DNA of 20,770 bases from JAKQIM01 sp029557965 (GTDB lineage Bacteria > Chloroflexota > Anaerolineae > Anaerolineales > UBA4823): contig DAOQUL010000076.1 of the NCBI GenBank assembly GCA_035341015.1, positions 1-20,770 on the forward strand. The letters run 5' to 3'. Each line of letters begins with the position of its first letter. Within the stretch, counting starts at the first letter, position 1. Shown piece after piece: positions 6,847 through 15,467 of this stretch. A program made the translations under genes and the position numbers. The notes under the pieces are model-generated. The model had not been told where the DNA came from. It ran no database searches and saw only the letters and a program-made list of their open reading frames with translations.

Positions 6847-7457
6847 ACAGAAGCTGGTCGGAGACACTGCGGCTGGTGGCCATTGGGGTTGTGGGCGGCT
6901 TGCTGGGGGCTGGTTTGCTGTACCTGGTGAGCCGCCCGCCGCGTGGTGAGGCGATCACCCTGCTGCCCGCACCCACGCCCCTGCCGGTGGCGGTTGATGT
7001 TGCCGGCGCGGTGCTCCAACCGGGGGTTTATGCCCTGCCGCAGGGCAGCAGGGTGCAAGATGCCATCCAGGCAGCCGGCGGTTTAGCGCCTGATGCAGAT
7101 ACCAGCGGCCTGAACCAGGCGGCTTTTTTAGATGATGGACAGCGGGTGTTCATTCCCTTCCGTGCTGCACCGGCAGCAATGTTACCTGGGGTGGGGCCTG
7201 GTGATGCAGCTCCGCCGGGCACCCAACCGGCAGAACGAGTCGCCGGGGTGCAGTTATTGGTCAACATTAACACCGCCACGCAGGCCGAGCTAGAAAGCCT
7301 GCCCGAAATTGGTCCGATCACAGCCCAGGCGATCATCACGTACCGCACAGAGCAAGGCCCCTTCCTGACGATTGAAGCGATCGATGCCGTGCCCGGGATC
7401 GGCCCGGTGACATTTGATGCCATCAAAGACCTGATCACCGTGGGTGATGTGCCATGA
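6843..7457 (+). CDS. comEA: ComEA-like competence DNA receptor
   Basis: ComEA is the membrane-anchored receptor that binds incoming double-stranded DNA during natural transformation. The 204 residues show the full family layout: an N-terminal membrane anchor (about 10-30), a Pro-rich hinge, an SLBB domain (about 48-106, with VAVDVAGAVLQPGVYALPQG), a flexible Pro/Gly spacer and a double helix-hairpin-helix DNA-binding domain (about 139-202). Its hallmark motifs are NINTA (141-145), LPEIGP (153-158) and VPGIGP (183-188). The ATG overlaps the stop of the S1 gene and its own TGA overlaps the start of the cyclase gene, so the three are probably translated as a coupled unit. No ComEC is in the window. 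In bacteria without known competence, ComEA-like proteins may have other roles in DNA binding. Confidence 0.9.
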   Translation: MNRSWSETLRLVAIGVVGGLLGAGLLYLVSRPPRGEAITLLPAPTPLPVAVDVAGAVLQPGVYALPQGSRVQDAIQAAGGLAPDADTSGLNQAAFLDDGQRVFIPFRAAPAAMLPGVGPGDAAPPGTQPAERVAGVQLLVNINTATQAELESLPEIGPITAQAIITYRTEQGPFLTIEAIDAVPGIGPVTFDAIKDLITVGDVP

Positions 7458-10249
7458 GCCTTAAGGCTGCCCTCAAGGGCCACTCGAAAGACCTGATCCC
7501 CCTGGCAGTGGCTCTGCTGATTGCCGGGGTATTGATCCTGGCAGTGTGGTGGGCCTGGGGGTGGTATCAGCGGCCATTTTTGGGGTTGTTTATTGAGCCA
7601 AACCTAGTGATCAGCAAAATTGGCGAGCCTGATTGGCCTGCCCGCCAGGCAGGTGTGCTCTGGCCTGACCTGCTGCTGGCTGTGAACGACCAGCCGGTGG
7701 CGAACGCGCGCGAATTGAACGAAATTTTGGATCAAATGCAGCCCCAGCCCGATGCCCCTGGGCAGGTAGTGTACCCCCCGGTGCGCCTTTTGTTTGAACG
7801 GCCTGATGTTGGGACGTACCAGGTTACGCTGAGACCGCGGCATGTGGAGCTGGGCGAATTGCTGACGCAGTTTCTGATCCCCTACCTGGTAGGCTGGGCT
7901 TTATTGGGCAGCGGCTTTTGGGTCTATCGGATGAGCGGCGACAGGAGGCCGGCGCGGGCCTTTTTGTTGTTCACCTCTTGCCTGGCAGTAACGACCGGCA
8001 CCTACCTGGATGTGAATACCACGCATCATTTTGCTTTGGGCTGGTCGCTCAGCCTGACCGTGGCTGCCGGATCCTTGGCCTACCTGGCCATGGTCTTCCC
8101 CAAGGAGGTGCCTTTTCTTGAGCGCTACCGCTGGACGCGCCTGCTGCCCTGGGCCCTGGCAATGCCATTGGTGTTATTCAACTTGCGCCAAATGCTCTTC
8201 TCAGACGATCCTCGGGGTTATATTCAACCCTGGCTGTGGGGGTATGGGCTGGCAGCCCTGGCGATTTTGTTCTTCTTGGTCACACTGATCGTGCGCATCA
8301 TCTCCAGCAGTTCGCCCGTTACCCGCCAGCAGAGCCGGATCATTATTTTTGGGGCCGCATTGGCTTTTGGCCCAATGTTGCTGTTCTATTTGATCCCGAT
8401 CATCTTTGGCAGTGTCCCGGCCTTTCAGTCTGCGATCTATTTTCCTCCCTTTGTGTTCTTTTTAATGGCAGTGGCATATGCCATTGTGCGCTACCGCTTG
8501 TTGGACGTGGATCGCGTCTTGAGCATGGCTATGACCTATTTGCTGACCTCGGTTGCGGCCATCCTGATCTTTTACCTGGTCATCGCGGCGGTCTCTATGC
8601 TCTTGCGCCAGCAGGTCAACACATCCAACCCGGCTGTGGTGGCCTTGTACCTGTTCTTGCTGGTGGTGCTGCTCAATCCGCTGCGCACCCTGGCGCAGCG
8701 CATGATCGACCGGCTGTTCTACCGCACCAATGCTGATTACCGCCGGGCCCTGACGGCGCTCTCTCGGGAGCTGGTGGTCAGCCCAGATGTGAGCCAAACC
8801 GAGCGCGTCTTAGAGCGTGAGATCACCCTGGCCCTGCAGCCCAAGCACTTCACGCTCTATCTTTATGACGATGATTCGTCAGTCTATTTCCCGGTCACTG
8901 CTTACCCGGCGGATGGTTCGAACATTCTGCCCGAAAGCCCCCTGGTGCACCGCCTGAACCTTGCTCAGCAGGCTGTGTGGCTGCCGGGCGGCCAACCTTA
9001 CCCGGCCGACCTGGCTCCTGAAAAGGCGGTCTTGCAGATGTTGGACTGCGAGGTCTATGTGCCCTTGCGTTATGAGGGGCGCCTGACGGGCTTTTTGGGG
9101 GTGGGCAGGCGGCTTTCAGGAACACCCTTCTCTAGCGATGATATGGAATTTCTGAACGCGGTGGCGGCCCAATCCACATTGGCGCTGGAGAATGCACGTT
9201 TATTTGCCAACCTGCAGCGCAACCTGTCTGAGACCCTGGAAATGAAAAACCTGATGGATGACATCTTTGCCTCCATCGCCTCGGGCGTGATCACCACTGA
9301 CACAGAGCGCCAGGTGACTCTCTTCAACCAGGCGGCAGAGCAAATCTTGGGGATCAAAGCCGAGCAGGTGATCGGTAAACGTATCGAGCGTGTGCTGCCG
9401 GCCTTGAGAAAGATGGCAGACGCCACCATTCACCAGGGTGCGGTCACGATCGATGAAGAGTTGAGCCCGAATACGGCCGAGCGCGGCGACCTCTTCCTGC
9501 GCTTATCTTGCGCACCCCTGCGTGACGCCCAGCTTGGCACCAAGGGCGCCACGATCGTGATCGATGACCTGACCGAGCAGCGCCAATTGGAAGCAGAGCA
9601 AGAGCATATCCGCCAGACTTTCGGGCGGGTGGTGGCCCCGCGCGTGCGCGACCGCCTGCTTTCGGATCCACGCAGCCTGCGCCTGGATGGCCTTCGCCAA
9701 CAGGTGGCGGTCATTTTTGCCGATATCCACGGTTTCACACCGTTGAGCGAGCGCTCGCAGCCTGAAGACTTGTTCGAGGTGCTGAACTCGTACCTGTCTC
9801 TGGCGGCGCGGGCCATCCTCGAAGAAGAAGGCACCTTAGATAAATTCATGGGCGATGCCGTGATGGCGCTGTGGAATGCGCCGGACGCTCAGCCAGACTT
9901 TGCGATACGGGCGGCGCGTGCTGCCCTGGCGATCAACCGGGTGGTGGCTGAATTCCGCCAGACCCTGCCGCCCGATAAGCATTTGCAGTTCAGCATTGGG
10001 ATCACCTGCGGAGAAGCCATGGTGGGCAACGTGGGCACCAGCGAGCTTTTCAACTATACCGCTATCGGCGATACGGTCAACCTGGCTCAGCGGCTGGAGT
10101 CGATCGCTCAGCCGGAGCAGATTTTGCTCTCTCAGACGGCTTATCAGATGGTGGCAGATGTCGTAGACGCGCGCCAGCTTCCACCGGTGAAGGTGAAAGG
10201 GCGCGAGAAGGAAGAAATTGTCTACGAACTGTTGGGGATGAAAGAATAG
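7454..10249 (+). CDS. PDZ-multi-TM-GAF-PAS-class III nucleotide cyclase
   Basis: This 931-residue membrane signalling protein probably makes cAMP. Order: signal anchor (about 14-36); PDZ-like domain outside the membrane (about 40-128, with the usual A-G-V-x-x-x-D-x-x-x-x-V-N-x-x-P-V pattern); a block of about seven to eight helices (135-420); GAF (about 440-580); PAS (about 600-705, ITTDTERQVTLFNQAAEQIL); a short coiled linker; and a class III cyclase domain (about 748-930). The cyclase has its metal Asp pair D757 (FADIHGFT) and D801 (KFMGDAVMALW), the substrate-selecting K797, and the transition-state N876 and R880 in GDTVNLAQRLES. These are the residues of an active adenylate cyclase. The membrane helices and following linker resemble those of the HTH protein upstream in the same block. 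The ATG overlaps the ComEA stop. Downstream genes converge with only 16 bases between. Confidence 0.9.
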   Translation: MSLKAALKGHSKDLIPLAVALLIAGVLILAVWWAWGWYQRPFLGLFIEPNLVISKIGEPDWPARQAGVLWPDLLLAVNDQPVANARELNEILDQMQPQPDAPGQVVYPPVRLLFERPDVGTYQVTLRPRHVELGELLTQFLIPYLVGWALLGSGFWVYRMSGDRRPARAFLLFTSCLAVTTGTYLDVNTTHHFALGWSLSLTVAAGSLAYLAMVFPKEVPFLERYRWTRLLPWALAMPLVLFNLRQMLFSDDPRGYIQPWLWGYGLAALAILFFLVTLIVRIISSSSPVTRQQSRIIIFGAALAFGPMLLFYLIPIIFGSVPAFQSAIYFPPFVFFLMAVAYAIVRYRLLDVDRVLSMAMTYLLTSVAAILIFYLVIAAVSMLLRQQVNTSNPAVVALYLFLLVVLLNPLRTLAQRMIDRLFYRTNADYRRALTALSRELVVSPDVSQTERVLEREITLALQPKHFTLYLYDDDSSVYFPVTAYPADGSNILPESPLVHRLNLAQQAVWLPGGQPYPADLAPEKAVLQMLDCEVYVPLRYEGRLTGFLGVGRRLSGTPFSSDDMEFLNAVAAQSTLALENARLFANLQRNLSETLEMKNLMDDIFASIASGVITTDTERQVTLFNQAAEQILGIKAEQVIGKRIERVLPALRKMADATIHQGAVTIDEELSPNTAERGDLFLRLSCAPLRDAQLGTKGATIVIDDLTEQRQLEAEQEHIRQTFGRVVAPRVRDRLLSDPRSLRLDGLRQQVAVIFADIHGFTPLSERSQPEDLFEVLNSYLSLAARAILEEEGTLDKFMGDAVMALWNAPDAQPDFAIRAARAALAINRVVAEFRQTLPPDKHLQFSIGITCGEAMVGNVGTSELFNYTAIGDTVNLAQRLESIAQPEQILLSQTAYQMVADVVDARQLPPVKVKGREKEEIVYELLGMKE

Positions 10250-10265
10250 GTTTCGGCGCTGCTGA

Positions 10266-10820
10266 TTACAGCTTCGGCAGCTCGATGGCTTGTTGGTTCT
10301 GATACTTGCCCTTTTTATCGGCATATGAAGTCTGGCAAACCTCGTCGGCCTCGAAGAAGAGCACTTGGGCAATGCCTTCGTTGGCATAGATCTTGGCGGG
10401 CAGGGGGGTGGTGTTCGAAATCTCGAGCGTTACAAAGCCTTCCCACTCGGGTTCAAAGGGGGTCACGTTGACGATGATGCCGCAGCGGGCATAGGTGCTT
10501 TTCCCCAGGCAGATCGTCAGCACCTGGCGCGGAATGCGGAAATATTCAATGGTGCGGGCCAGGGCGAAGGAATTGGGCGGAATCACGCAGACCTCGCCCT
10601 TATAATCCACCATCGATTTGGGATCGAAGTGCTTGGGATCGACAATGGCGGAATAGACGTTGGTGAAGATCTTGAATTCATCCGCCACGCGGATATCGTA
10701 GCCGTACGATGAGACGCCATAGGAAATAACGCCCTGGCGCACCTGGCTTTCGACGAAAGGCTCGATCATGCGTTGTTCGACGGCCATTTTGCGGATCCAA
10801 TGATCGGGTTTGAGTCCCAT
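10266..10820 (-). CDS. dcd: dCTP deaminase
   Basis: This cytosolic homotrimer removes the amino group from dCTP, giving dUTP and thereby dUMP for thymidylate synthesis. The bifunctional dCTP deaminase/dUTPase form also gives dUMP directly, and the two cannot be told apart here. The 184 residues show the family segments: SYGVSSYGYDIRV, VIPPNSFALART, CLGKSTYARCGI (active-site Ser region) and EGFVTLEISNTTPLPA, with the expected catalytic Glu at 133, then IAQVLFFEAD. Length is typical. AAGGAG sits 6 bases before ATG 10820, supporting the start. It is the last of the reverse block, 10 bases after the aminopeptidase stop, so probably cotranscribed with it. It runs convergently into the cyclase gene with no clear terminator between. 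Confidence 0.95.
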   Translation of the reverse strand: MGLKPDHWIRKMAVEQRMIEPFVESQVRQGVISYGVSSYGYDIRVADEFKIFTNVYSAIVDPKHFDPKSMVDYKGEVCVIPPNSFALARTIEYFRIPRQVLTICLGKSTYARCGIIVNVTPFEPEWEGFVTLEISNTTPLPAKIYANEGIAQVLFFEADEVCQTSYADKKGKYQNQQAIELPKL

Positions 10821-10830
10821 GTGAAGCTCC

Positions 10831-12027
10831 TTAACGATTTGCAGATTTGATGATCAGCTCAGTCTGTGGCTGGCTGAGAAATTCAACGCCGTGTTCGGTG
10901 ACCAGCACATCCTCTTCTAATCCCACATAGCCATAACCTGGCACTGCCAGCCCCGGCTCAATGGTGAAGACCTGCCCAGGTTCGAGTAGGTAATTGGGCG
11001 TTTCACCGTAGCGCTCCCACAGCGGCCCGAGCATCCCTGCTCCATCGTGCACGGTGCGACCCACCTGGTGCCCGGTGCCGTACAGATACTCTGGGTAACC
11101 GGCCTGGGTGACCACCTGGCGGGCAATGGCATCGATCTGCCAGCCCACCACGCCGGGTTTCATCGCCGCCGCGGCCGCCTGGACGGCATTCACCACGGTC
11201 TGAAAGCCGTGCTGAACTGCCGCTGGGGGCTCGGTCTCGCCGGGGGACAGGAAGTACATCATGCGCTGGATATCAGAGCAGTAATCGTCTTGCTTGACGC
11301 CGAAATCGAAGTGCAGCAGGTGCCCGGGTTGAACCACCAGCCCGGTTGGCCCGGCATGCCCCACCTCTGACTCGGGCCCGGTGTTGACTGCCGGGCAAGA
11401 ATCAGCCTGCCAGGCAGGGGTAAGGCCTTTCTCGACAATCTGCTGGTGCATAAAGCGGCCAATTTCAATCTCCGTCATGCCCACCTGGGCAAATTCGAAG
11501 GTGCGTTGGTAGATCTGCTCGGTGCTTGCCACTGCTGCGCGGATACAGGCAATCTCGGCGCTGGTCTTGCGCCCGCGTAGCGCGCCAACCACCTTCTCGG
11601 CTGAGACCAGGCGATTGGCATAGGGGCTGCCCTCTAAATGGCCGAGTAAAGCCAGGTACAGGCCGTGACTTAACCCATCGGCATGCACATCGCTGAGCGA
11701 GTAGTTCACCGCAATCTGGGCCGGATCCAGGCGCGCCAGGGTTTCAAGCAAGACTGGCCGGATGGACTGATCGTAGTGCAAGATGCTGTCGTACGCACCG
11801 GTGCGGCGGGCTGCTTCAGCCTCCAGGCGGCCCACGATGGCGATGCGCTCGCCGCGGCGGGTGATGATCAGGGCCGATTGCCAGGTGAGATCAAGGCCGT
11901 AGATGAGGGGCAAGACCGGGTCGCGGTGGGCAGGAGTTTCGCGCACCAGGGTCAACCACAGGTCGATCTCTTGTTCTTGCAGCAGGCGCACAGCCTGCCT
12001 GGTCTTTTCGATCACAATTGAATTCAT
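10831..12027 (-). CDS. M24 family metallopeptidase (Xaa-Pro aminopeptidase/dipeptidase type)
   Basis: The enzyme probably cleaves X-Pro peptides in the cytosol, using two metal ions. It is 398 residues long. A creatinase-type N-terminal domain (about 1-150) precedes the pita-bread catalytic domain. The five metal ligands are all visible: D241 (HFDFGVK), D252 (YCSDIQR), H320 (GTGHQVGR), E357 (TIEPGLA) and E372 (GLEEDVLVTE). Whether it acts as aminopeptidase P or prolidase cannot be decided. The reading frame opens earlier (12084), but the ATG at 12027 has AAGGAG 8 bases upstream and is preferred; the longer frame would also overlap the upstream gene. It lies 37 bases after the CapA-like gene and 10 before dcd in a reverse-strand run. 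Confidence 0.92.
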   Translation of the reverse strand: MNSIVIEKTRQAVRLLQEQEIDLWLTLVRETPAHRDPVLPLIYGLDLTWQSALIITRRGERIAIVGRLEAEAARRTGAYDSILHYDQSIRPVLLETLARLDPAQIAVNYSLSDVHADGLSHGLYLALLGHLEGSPYANRLVSAEKVVGALRGRKTSAEIACIRAAVASTEQIYQRTFEFAQVGMTEIEIGRFMHQQIVEKGLTPAWQADSCPAVNTGPESEVGHAGPTGLVVQPGHLLHFDFGVKQDDYCSDIQRMMYFLSPGETEPPAAVQHGFQTVVNAVQAAAAAMKPGVVGWQIDAIARQVVTQAGYPEYLYGTGHQVGRTVHDGAGMLGPLWERYGETPNYLLEPGQVFTIEPGLAVPGYGYVGLEEDVLVTEHGVEFLSQPQTELIIKSANR

Positions 12028-12064
12028 GGGGGATGCTCCTTGGATAATTGAAGGCCTGCTTATG

Positions 12065-13792
12065 CTACCAACCAGAAGCTTCAAAGATCAGCTCTAAGAA
12101 AGCCGCTCGCTCGGCAGGGGTCATGAGGCGCGGCCGGGCCAGGTCGATAAAGTGGATTGGGATCAATTCAACGCCCAGGTAACGGCCATCGTAGAAGATA
12201 TGCCAATCGATAAATCCGTTATCACAGGCGAAGTTGGCGCAGTAATGGTACTGGTCAAAGAAAAGATTGCCCAGGCCGTAGTGGATGAAGGCCCCATTCT
12301 CAAACGCCATGCCGTGGGGCTGGTGAGATTGGCTGCCGCTCACCACGGCTGCCCCCGCGGCAGCTACGCGGCCAAAGTCGCGCACCAAATCAGGCTGGGC
12401 CTGATAGCTGTAGTATTCCTTGTGTTGGAAGGTAAAAACGACCTGGTAACCCTCAGCGCGCAGGCGGGGTATCTCCGTCTCCAGCCAATCGAAGTCGCAG
12501 GTGGCAGCGCCGGGCAGGTTGGGGGTGGCATATTCGTCGCAAGGGACTTCATTCTTAACCTGGCAGCCGATATTGCAGCCCAAGAAGGCAATCCGGTTGC
12601 CGTTATGCTCGATCAAGACCGGCGACCGGGCGGCTTCGCTGTTAGCACCCCCGCCGTAAACAGGCCAGTTGCGCTCGGTGTAGAGATCGAGGGTGTAGTG
12701 CATGGCCTCAGCGCCCCAATCGCCAAAGTGGTCGCCGGTCAGCTCGATCACTTCAGGGCTGAGCGTGTCGAGCAGTTCGATGTAGCTGGGGCTTGAACAA
12801 AAGACCAGTTCGCTGGGCTGAAGTACAGGGAAGGGGCATTCGGGTGTAAAGGGGATCTCGTTGGAGATGTGGGTGATATCGGCGCTGGCAAGCAGGGGAC
12901 CCACATCTTCAGCCGGATAGGTGATGCCGTAGCGTTCCATCCACACCGCGGTGCCGCGTACCAGGGCGGTGACCCCGGTGAGGGCCACGCTGGTGAGCCG
13001 GTTGGGGTCGCGATTCGAAAGCGGCAGGCTCAGGCCTTGGGGCAGGCTGGTCATATCCTGGCGCAGCTCGTCCAACAGAAGGATGGGAACGGCCAGCGGG
13101 TAGGCCAGGGGGTCAAAATCGGCATGCAGAGGGGATTGCCCGTCGACCGTGATCACTTTCCAGCGCGGTTCAATGGCCTCAAAGGGGATGATAGCCCAGG
13201 CACTGCTGGACCAGGCCTCATCCAAGATCTGGTCTGCAGGCAGGGTGCGCACCAGGCCCTCAACTGGACCGGCCATCCAGGCGGTGAAGAGATCCAGGGT
13301 GGCTTGATCCATCAACAGCGTTTGCCCAGCCAGGGGGCTTTCAGGGTTCCCGGCCCAGGCCTGGGCCAGGTCTGAGAAGCTGACTTCCTCGGTGATGGTG
13401 GGGAAGGGGGCAACCAGGGCATAGATCCAGTGCCCGATCGGGGTGCTGGTATGGCTGCCAACCCCTAGCCAGTACGTGGCGGTCGCATCGTTTTCGGCCT
13501 GCTGGATGGCGGCAGAAACGGCAATCCCGGCCCTGAGTTCAACGGGCAGGTAAGGGGCAATGTAAAGCGTGGGCGGGGCAGGCGTGGCAGATGGCTCTAC
13601 CACGGGGGTTGGGATCGCAGTGGGGGTGGATGTAGCTGCCGCGGTCGGAGAAACGGCCGCGCTGGCAGGCAGGGTGGCTGTGGATGTGGGCTGCACCACG
13701 GGAGCATTGCAGGATGTGAGCAAGAAAAGCCCCAGCATCAAGATTGATGATCTGGTTAGGGCGAATTGTTTCGCCTGGTGGAGAGGCCGCAT
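12065..13792 (-). CDS. CapA-family lipoprotein (metallophosphatase-like)
   Basis: This 575-residue predicted surface lipoprotein has a lipobox LLTSC (Cys 28) followed by a Thr/Pro-rich linker (about 30-75). Residues about 75-265 are an extra domain with SWAIIPFEAIEP-like segments; it loosely recalls a solute-binding lobe but is not recognised. The C-terminal part (about 267-560) is a CapA (capsule/poly-gamma-glutamate synthesis) domain: ITHISNEIPF (Asn 311, Glu 312), ELTGDHFGDWGAEAM (His 355), and SGSQSHQPHGMAF followed by HYGLGNLFFDQ. CapA proteins usually open with a GD metal motif; here that position reads LTGVTALVRG, so the first Asp seems replaced. This matches a variant subfamily I recall, but function is unproven. 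No good Shine-Dalgarno is seen before ATG 13792, which follows the upstream stop by 5 bases, suggesting coupling. Confidence 0.8.
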   Translation of the reverse strand: MRPLHQAKQFALTRSSILMLGLFLLTSCNAPVVQPTSTATLPASAAVSPTAAATSTPTAIPTPVVEPSATPAPPTLYIAPYLPVELRAGIAVSAAIQQAENDATATYWLGVGSHTSTPIGHWIYALVAPFPTITEEVSFSDLAQAWAGNPESPLAGQTLLMDQATLDLFTAWMAGPVEGLVRTLPADQILDEAWSSSAWAIIPFEAIEPRWKVITVDGQSPLHADFDPLAYPLAVPILLLDELRQDMTSLPQGLSLPLSNRDPNRLTSVALTGVTALVRGTAVWMERYGITYPAEDVGPLLASADITHISNEIPFTPECPFPVLQPSELVFCSSPSYIELLDTLSPEVIELTGDHFGDWGAEAMHYTLDLYTERNWPVYGGGANSEAARSPVLIEHNGNRIAFLGCNIGCQVKNEVPCDEYATPNLPGAATCDFDWLETEIPRLRAEGYQVVFTFQHKEYYSYQAQPDLVRDFGRVAAAGAAVVSGSQSHQPHGMAFENGAFIHYGLGNLFFDQYHYCANFACDNGFIDWHIFYDGRYLGVELIPIHFIDLARPRLMTPAERAAFLELIFEASGW

Positions 13793-13797
13793 TGGTG

Positions 13798-15327
13798 TTA
13801 GAAACCGCCTCGTTCGTGGATGACAGCCTGGATCTGCTTTTCAAGCTCGTGGGCGCGCATTTCCAAAGATTGCAGCTCTGCCAAGAGCACCTGCCCGGCG
13901 GCAGGGTCTTGCAGGCTGTGGACGTTGGTGCGCACGTTCAGGGCACTGCCGGCGAGGCAGGCAATTGCCAGCGCGGCGCTCGTCCCGCCATCTGAGAGCG
14001 TGTTGACGTTGCCAACCGAAACCGCCTGGGCACCCAGCTCAAGCACCTGCACAGCCATGCGGGCGGTTTCTAATGGCACCTGGGCGGCGGCGAACATGGC
14101 CTGCTCGATGGCTGCATTGCGCTCGCTTTCTTGCTCAGGAGTATCTTTGGGCAGCTTATACGTAGCCATGACCTGTTCGTAAGCGGCAGCGTCTTTTTCG
14201 ACCCCGGCGGCCAGGTTGGCGCGCAGAACTTCGGCTTGTTCCAAAACCTGGCGCATCTGTGCTTCAACGGCGGCGTATTTCTTCCGGCCAATCGTCAGGC
14301 GGCAGACCATGGCTACCAGGGCCGCAGCAGCCGCGCCGGTGTGGGCAGCAGCCGAGCCGCCGCCTGGGGCGGGGGTGCCGGCTGCCAACTGGGCGATGAA
14401 ATCGGGGGCAGCTTCGAAAGATTGGCCGGATGTGGCGGCGTACAACTTGCGTTCGAGCAATTGCTCTTTATCGAACTGGTCGAGCTGGGTGTACCAGACG
14501 GCAGTATCGATCAGCGCTTCTTGCGGGATGAGCCCCACCAGCTCGGTATGGTGAATGCCTACGCCGTACCGTTCGGCCTCGCGGCGCACCGTCTCAACCA
14601 CGCGTGGGATGGGGGTGCGGCGGTAGTTGGTCAGGTTCATCGAAACCTGGGCCCGGCCCTCAACCAGCAGGCCTAAAGCTTTTACAAAGCGCAGGCCGCC
14701 AGAAGAGTGGCGCACGGCGCGGGCGATCTTATCGGCAATCGAGACGTCATCTGTGGTCAGGTAGACATTAAAGGCCACCAGCGGCTGGCGCGCACCAATG
14801 ACGGTGGCCCCAGCCGGGCCGACACGATGGGGGCCAAAGTCGGGATCGCGAGCCGGGTCAACGCCCATCTCAGCTTTAAGGGCTTCGTACTGGCCGCGGC
14901 GGATGTTCTCAAGGTTTTTGCGTTCGGGACGGGTGGCGGCTTCTTCGTATAGGTAAACCGGAATTTGCAGTTCTTCGCCCACGCGGCGCGCCAGGCGGGT
15001 CGCCAGCAGGGCGCAGTCTTCCATGGTGATGCCTGAGATGGGCACGAAGGGAACAACATCGGTGGCGCCGATGCGGGGGTGCTCGCCGGTGTGCTCGTCC
15101 AGGTTGATCAGCTCGGCGGCCTTCTTGATGGATTGGAAGGCGGCTTCAACAACCGGCTCGGGCTCACCCACGAAGGTGACGACGGTGCGGTTATGGTCGG
15201 TATCAGAGTGATGGTCGAGCAGGGTGACACCAGGTACAGCGGAAATGGACTGGAGAATGGCTTCGACAACCTGGGGCCGGCGGGCTTCAGAGTAGTTGGA
15301 GATGCATTCGATCAGTTGATTGGACAT
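13798..15327 (-). CDS. ftcD: Glutamate formiminotransferase-cyclodeaminase fusion
   Basis: This bifunctional enzyme takes formiminoglutamate from histidine breakdown, moves the formimino group to tetrahydrofolate and then deaminates it to methenyl-THF and ammonia. Residues about 1-295 are the transferase (CISNYSEARRP, DHNRTVVTFVG, EHTGEHPRIGATDVVPFVP with probable catalytic His 83). Residues about 305-500 are the cyclodeaminase (TPAPGGGSAAAHTGAAAAA, then helices through LSDGGTSAALAIACLAGSA). Fusion of the two halves, as in animals, channels the intermediate. 509 residues is near the usual size for the fused form. A GAGGT site lies about 5 bases before ATG 15327, and an extended -10 box is found about 35 bases further up. 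It begins the reverse block. No other histidine-degradation genes are in the window. Confidence 0.93.
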   Translation of the reverse strand: MSNQLIECISNYSEARRPQVVEAILQSISAVPGVTLLDHHSDTDHNRTVVTFVGEPEPVVEAAFQSIKKAAELINLDEHTGEHPRIGATDVVPFVPISGITMEDCALLATRLARRVGEELQIPVYLYEEAATRPERKNLENIRRGQYEALKAEMGVDPARDPDFGPHRVGPAGATVIGARQPLVAFNVYLTTDDVSIADKIARAVRHSSGGLRFVKALGLLVEGRAQVSMNLTNYRRTPIPRVVETVRREAERYGVGIHHTELVGLIPQEALIDTAVWYTQLDQFDKEQLLERKLYAATSGQSFEAAPDFIAQLAAGTPAPGGGSAAAHTGAAAAALVAMVCRLTIGRKKYAAVEAQMRQVLEQAEVLRANLAAGVEKDAAAYEQVMATYKLPKDTPEQESERNAAIEQAMFAAAQVPLETARMAVQVLELGAQAVSVGNVNTLSDGGTSAALAIACLAGSALNVRTNVHSLQDPAAGQVLLAELQSLEMRAHELEKQIQAVIHERGGF

Positions 15328-15361
15328 AGGTTACCTCAGAATGGGATTAGGAGATAAGCGT

Positions 15362-15370
15362 ATTATATCA
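15362..15370 (-). promoter_or_regulatory. Extended -10 promoter for the reverse gene block
   Basis: On the reverse strand the sequence reads TGATATAAT, a perfect extended -10 (TGn plus TATAAT). A start site about 7 bases downstream would leave a leader of about 25-30 bases before the ftcD ATG. No convincing -35 is seen, which is usual for extended -10 promoters. Confidence 0.55.
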
Positions 15371-15453
15371 AGAGGGCGGGGAAGATTGGCGCTAATCTGT
15401 GCTATCCTGGACGCGTAGAGAAAACCTGTTACGTAATAGGGTACAAAATTATA

Positions 15454-15459
15454 TATAAT
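15454..15459 (+). promoter_or_regulatory. Possible forward -10 box, now next to an IS
   Basis: TATAAT on the forward strand lies 14 bases before the IS edge. The candidate -35 hexamers at 16-19 bases (such as TTACGT at 15429) match poorly. Without the IS it would lead toward the fibrinogen-like gene by about 67 bases. Weak evidence, mainly position and the perfect hexamer. Confidence 0.3.
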
Positions 15460-15467
15460 GAATATAG

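Noticed and set aside
12028..12084. Longer N-terminus of the M24 peptidase
   Set aside because: It overlaps the end of the CapA-like gene and has no ribosome site, while ATG 12027 has AAGGAG at proper distance.
12152..12796. 214-codon forward frame opposite the CapA-like gene
   Set aside because: It is antisense to a protein with family motifs, and its sequence looks like a shadow with no ribosome site seen.
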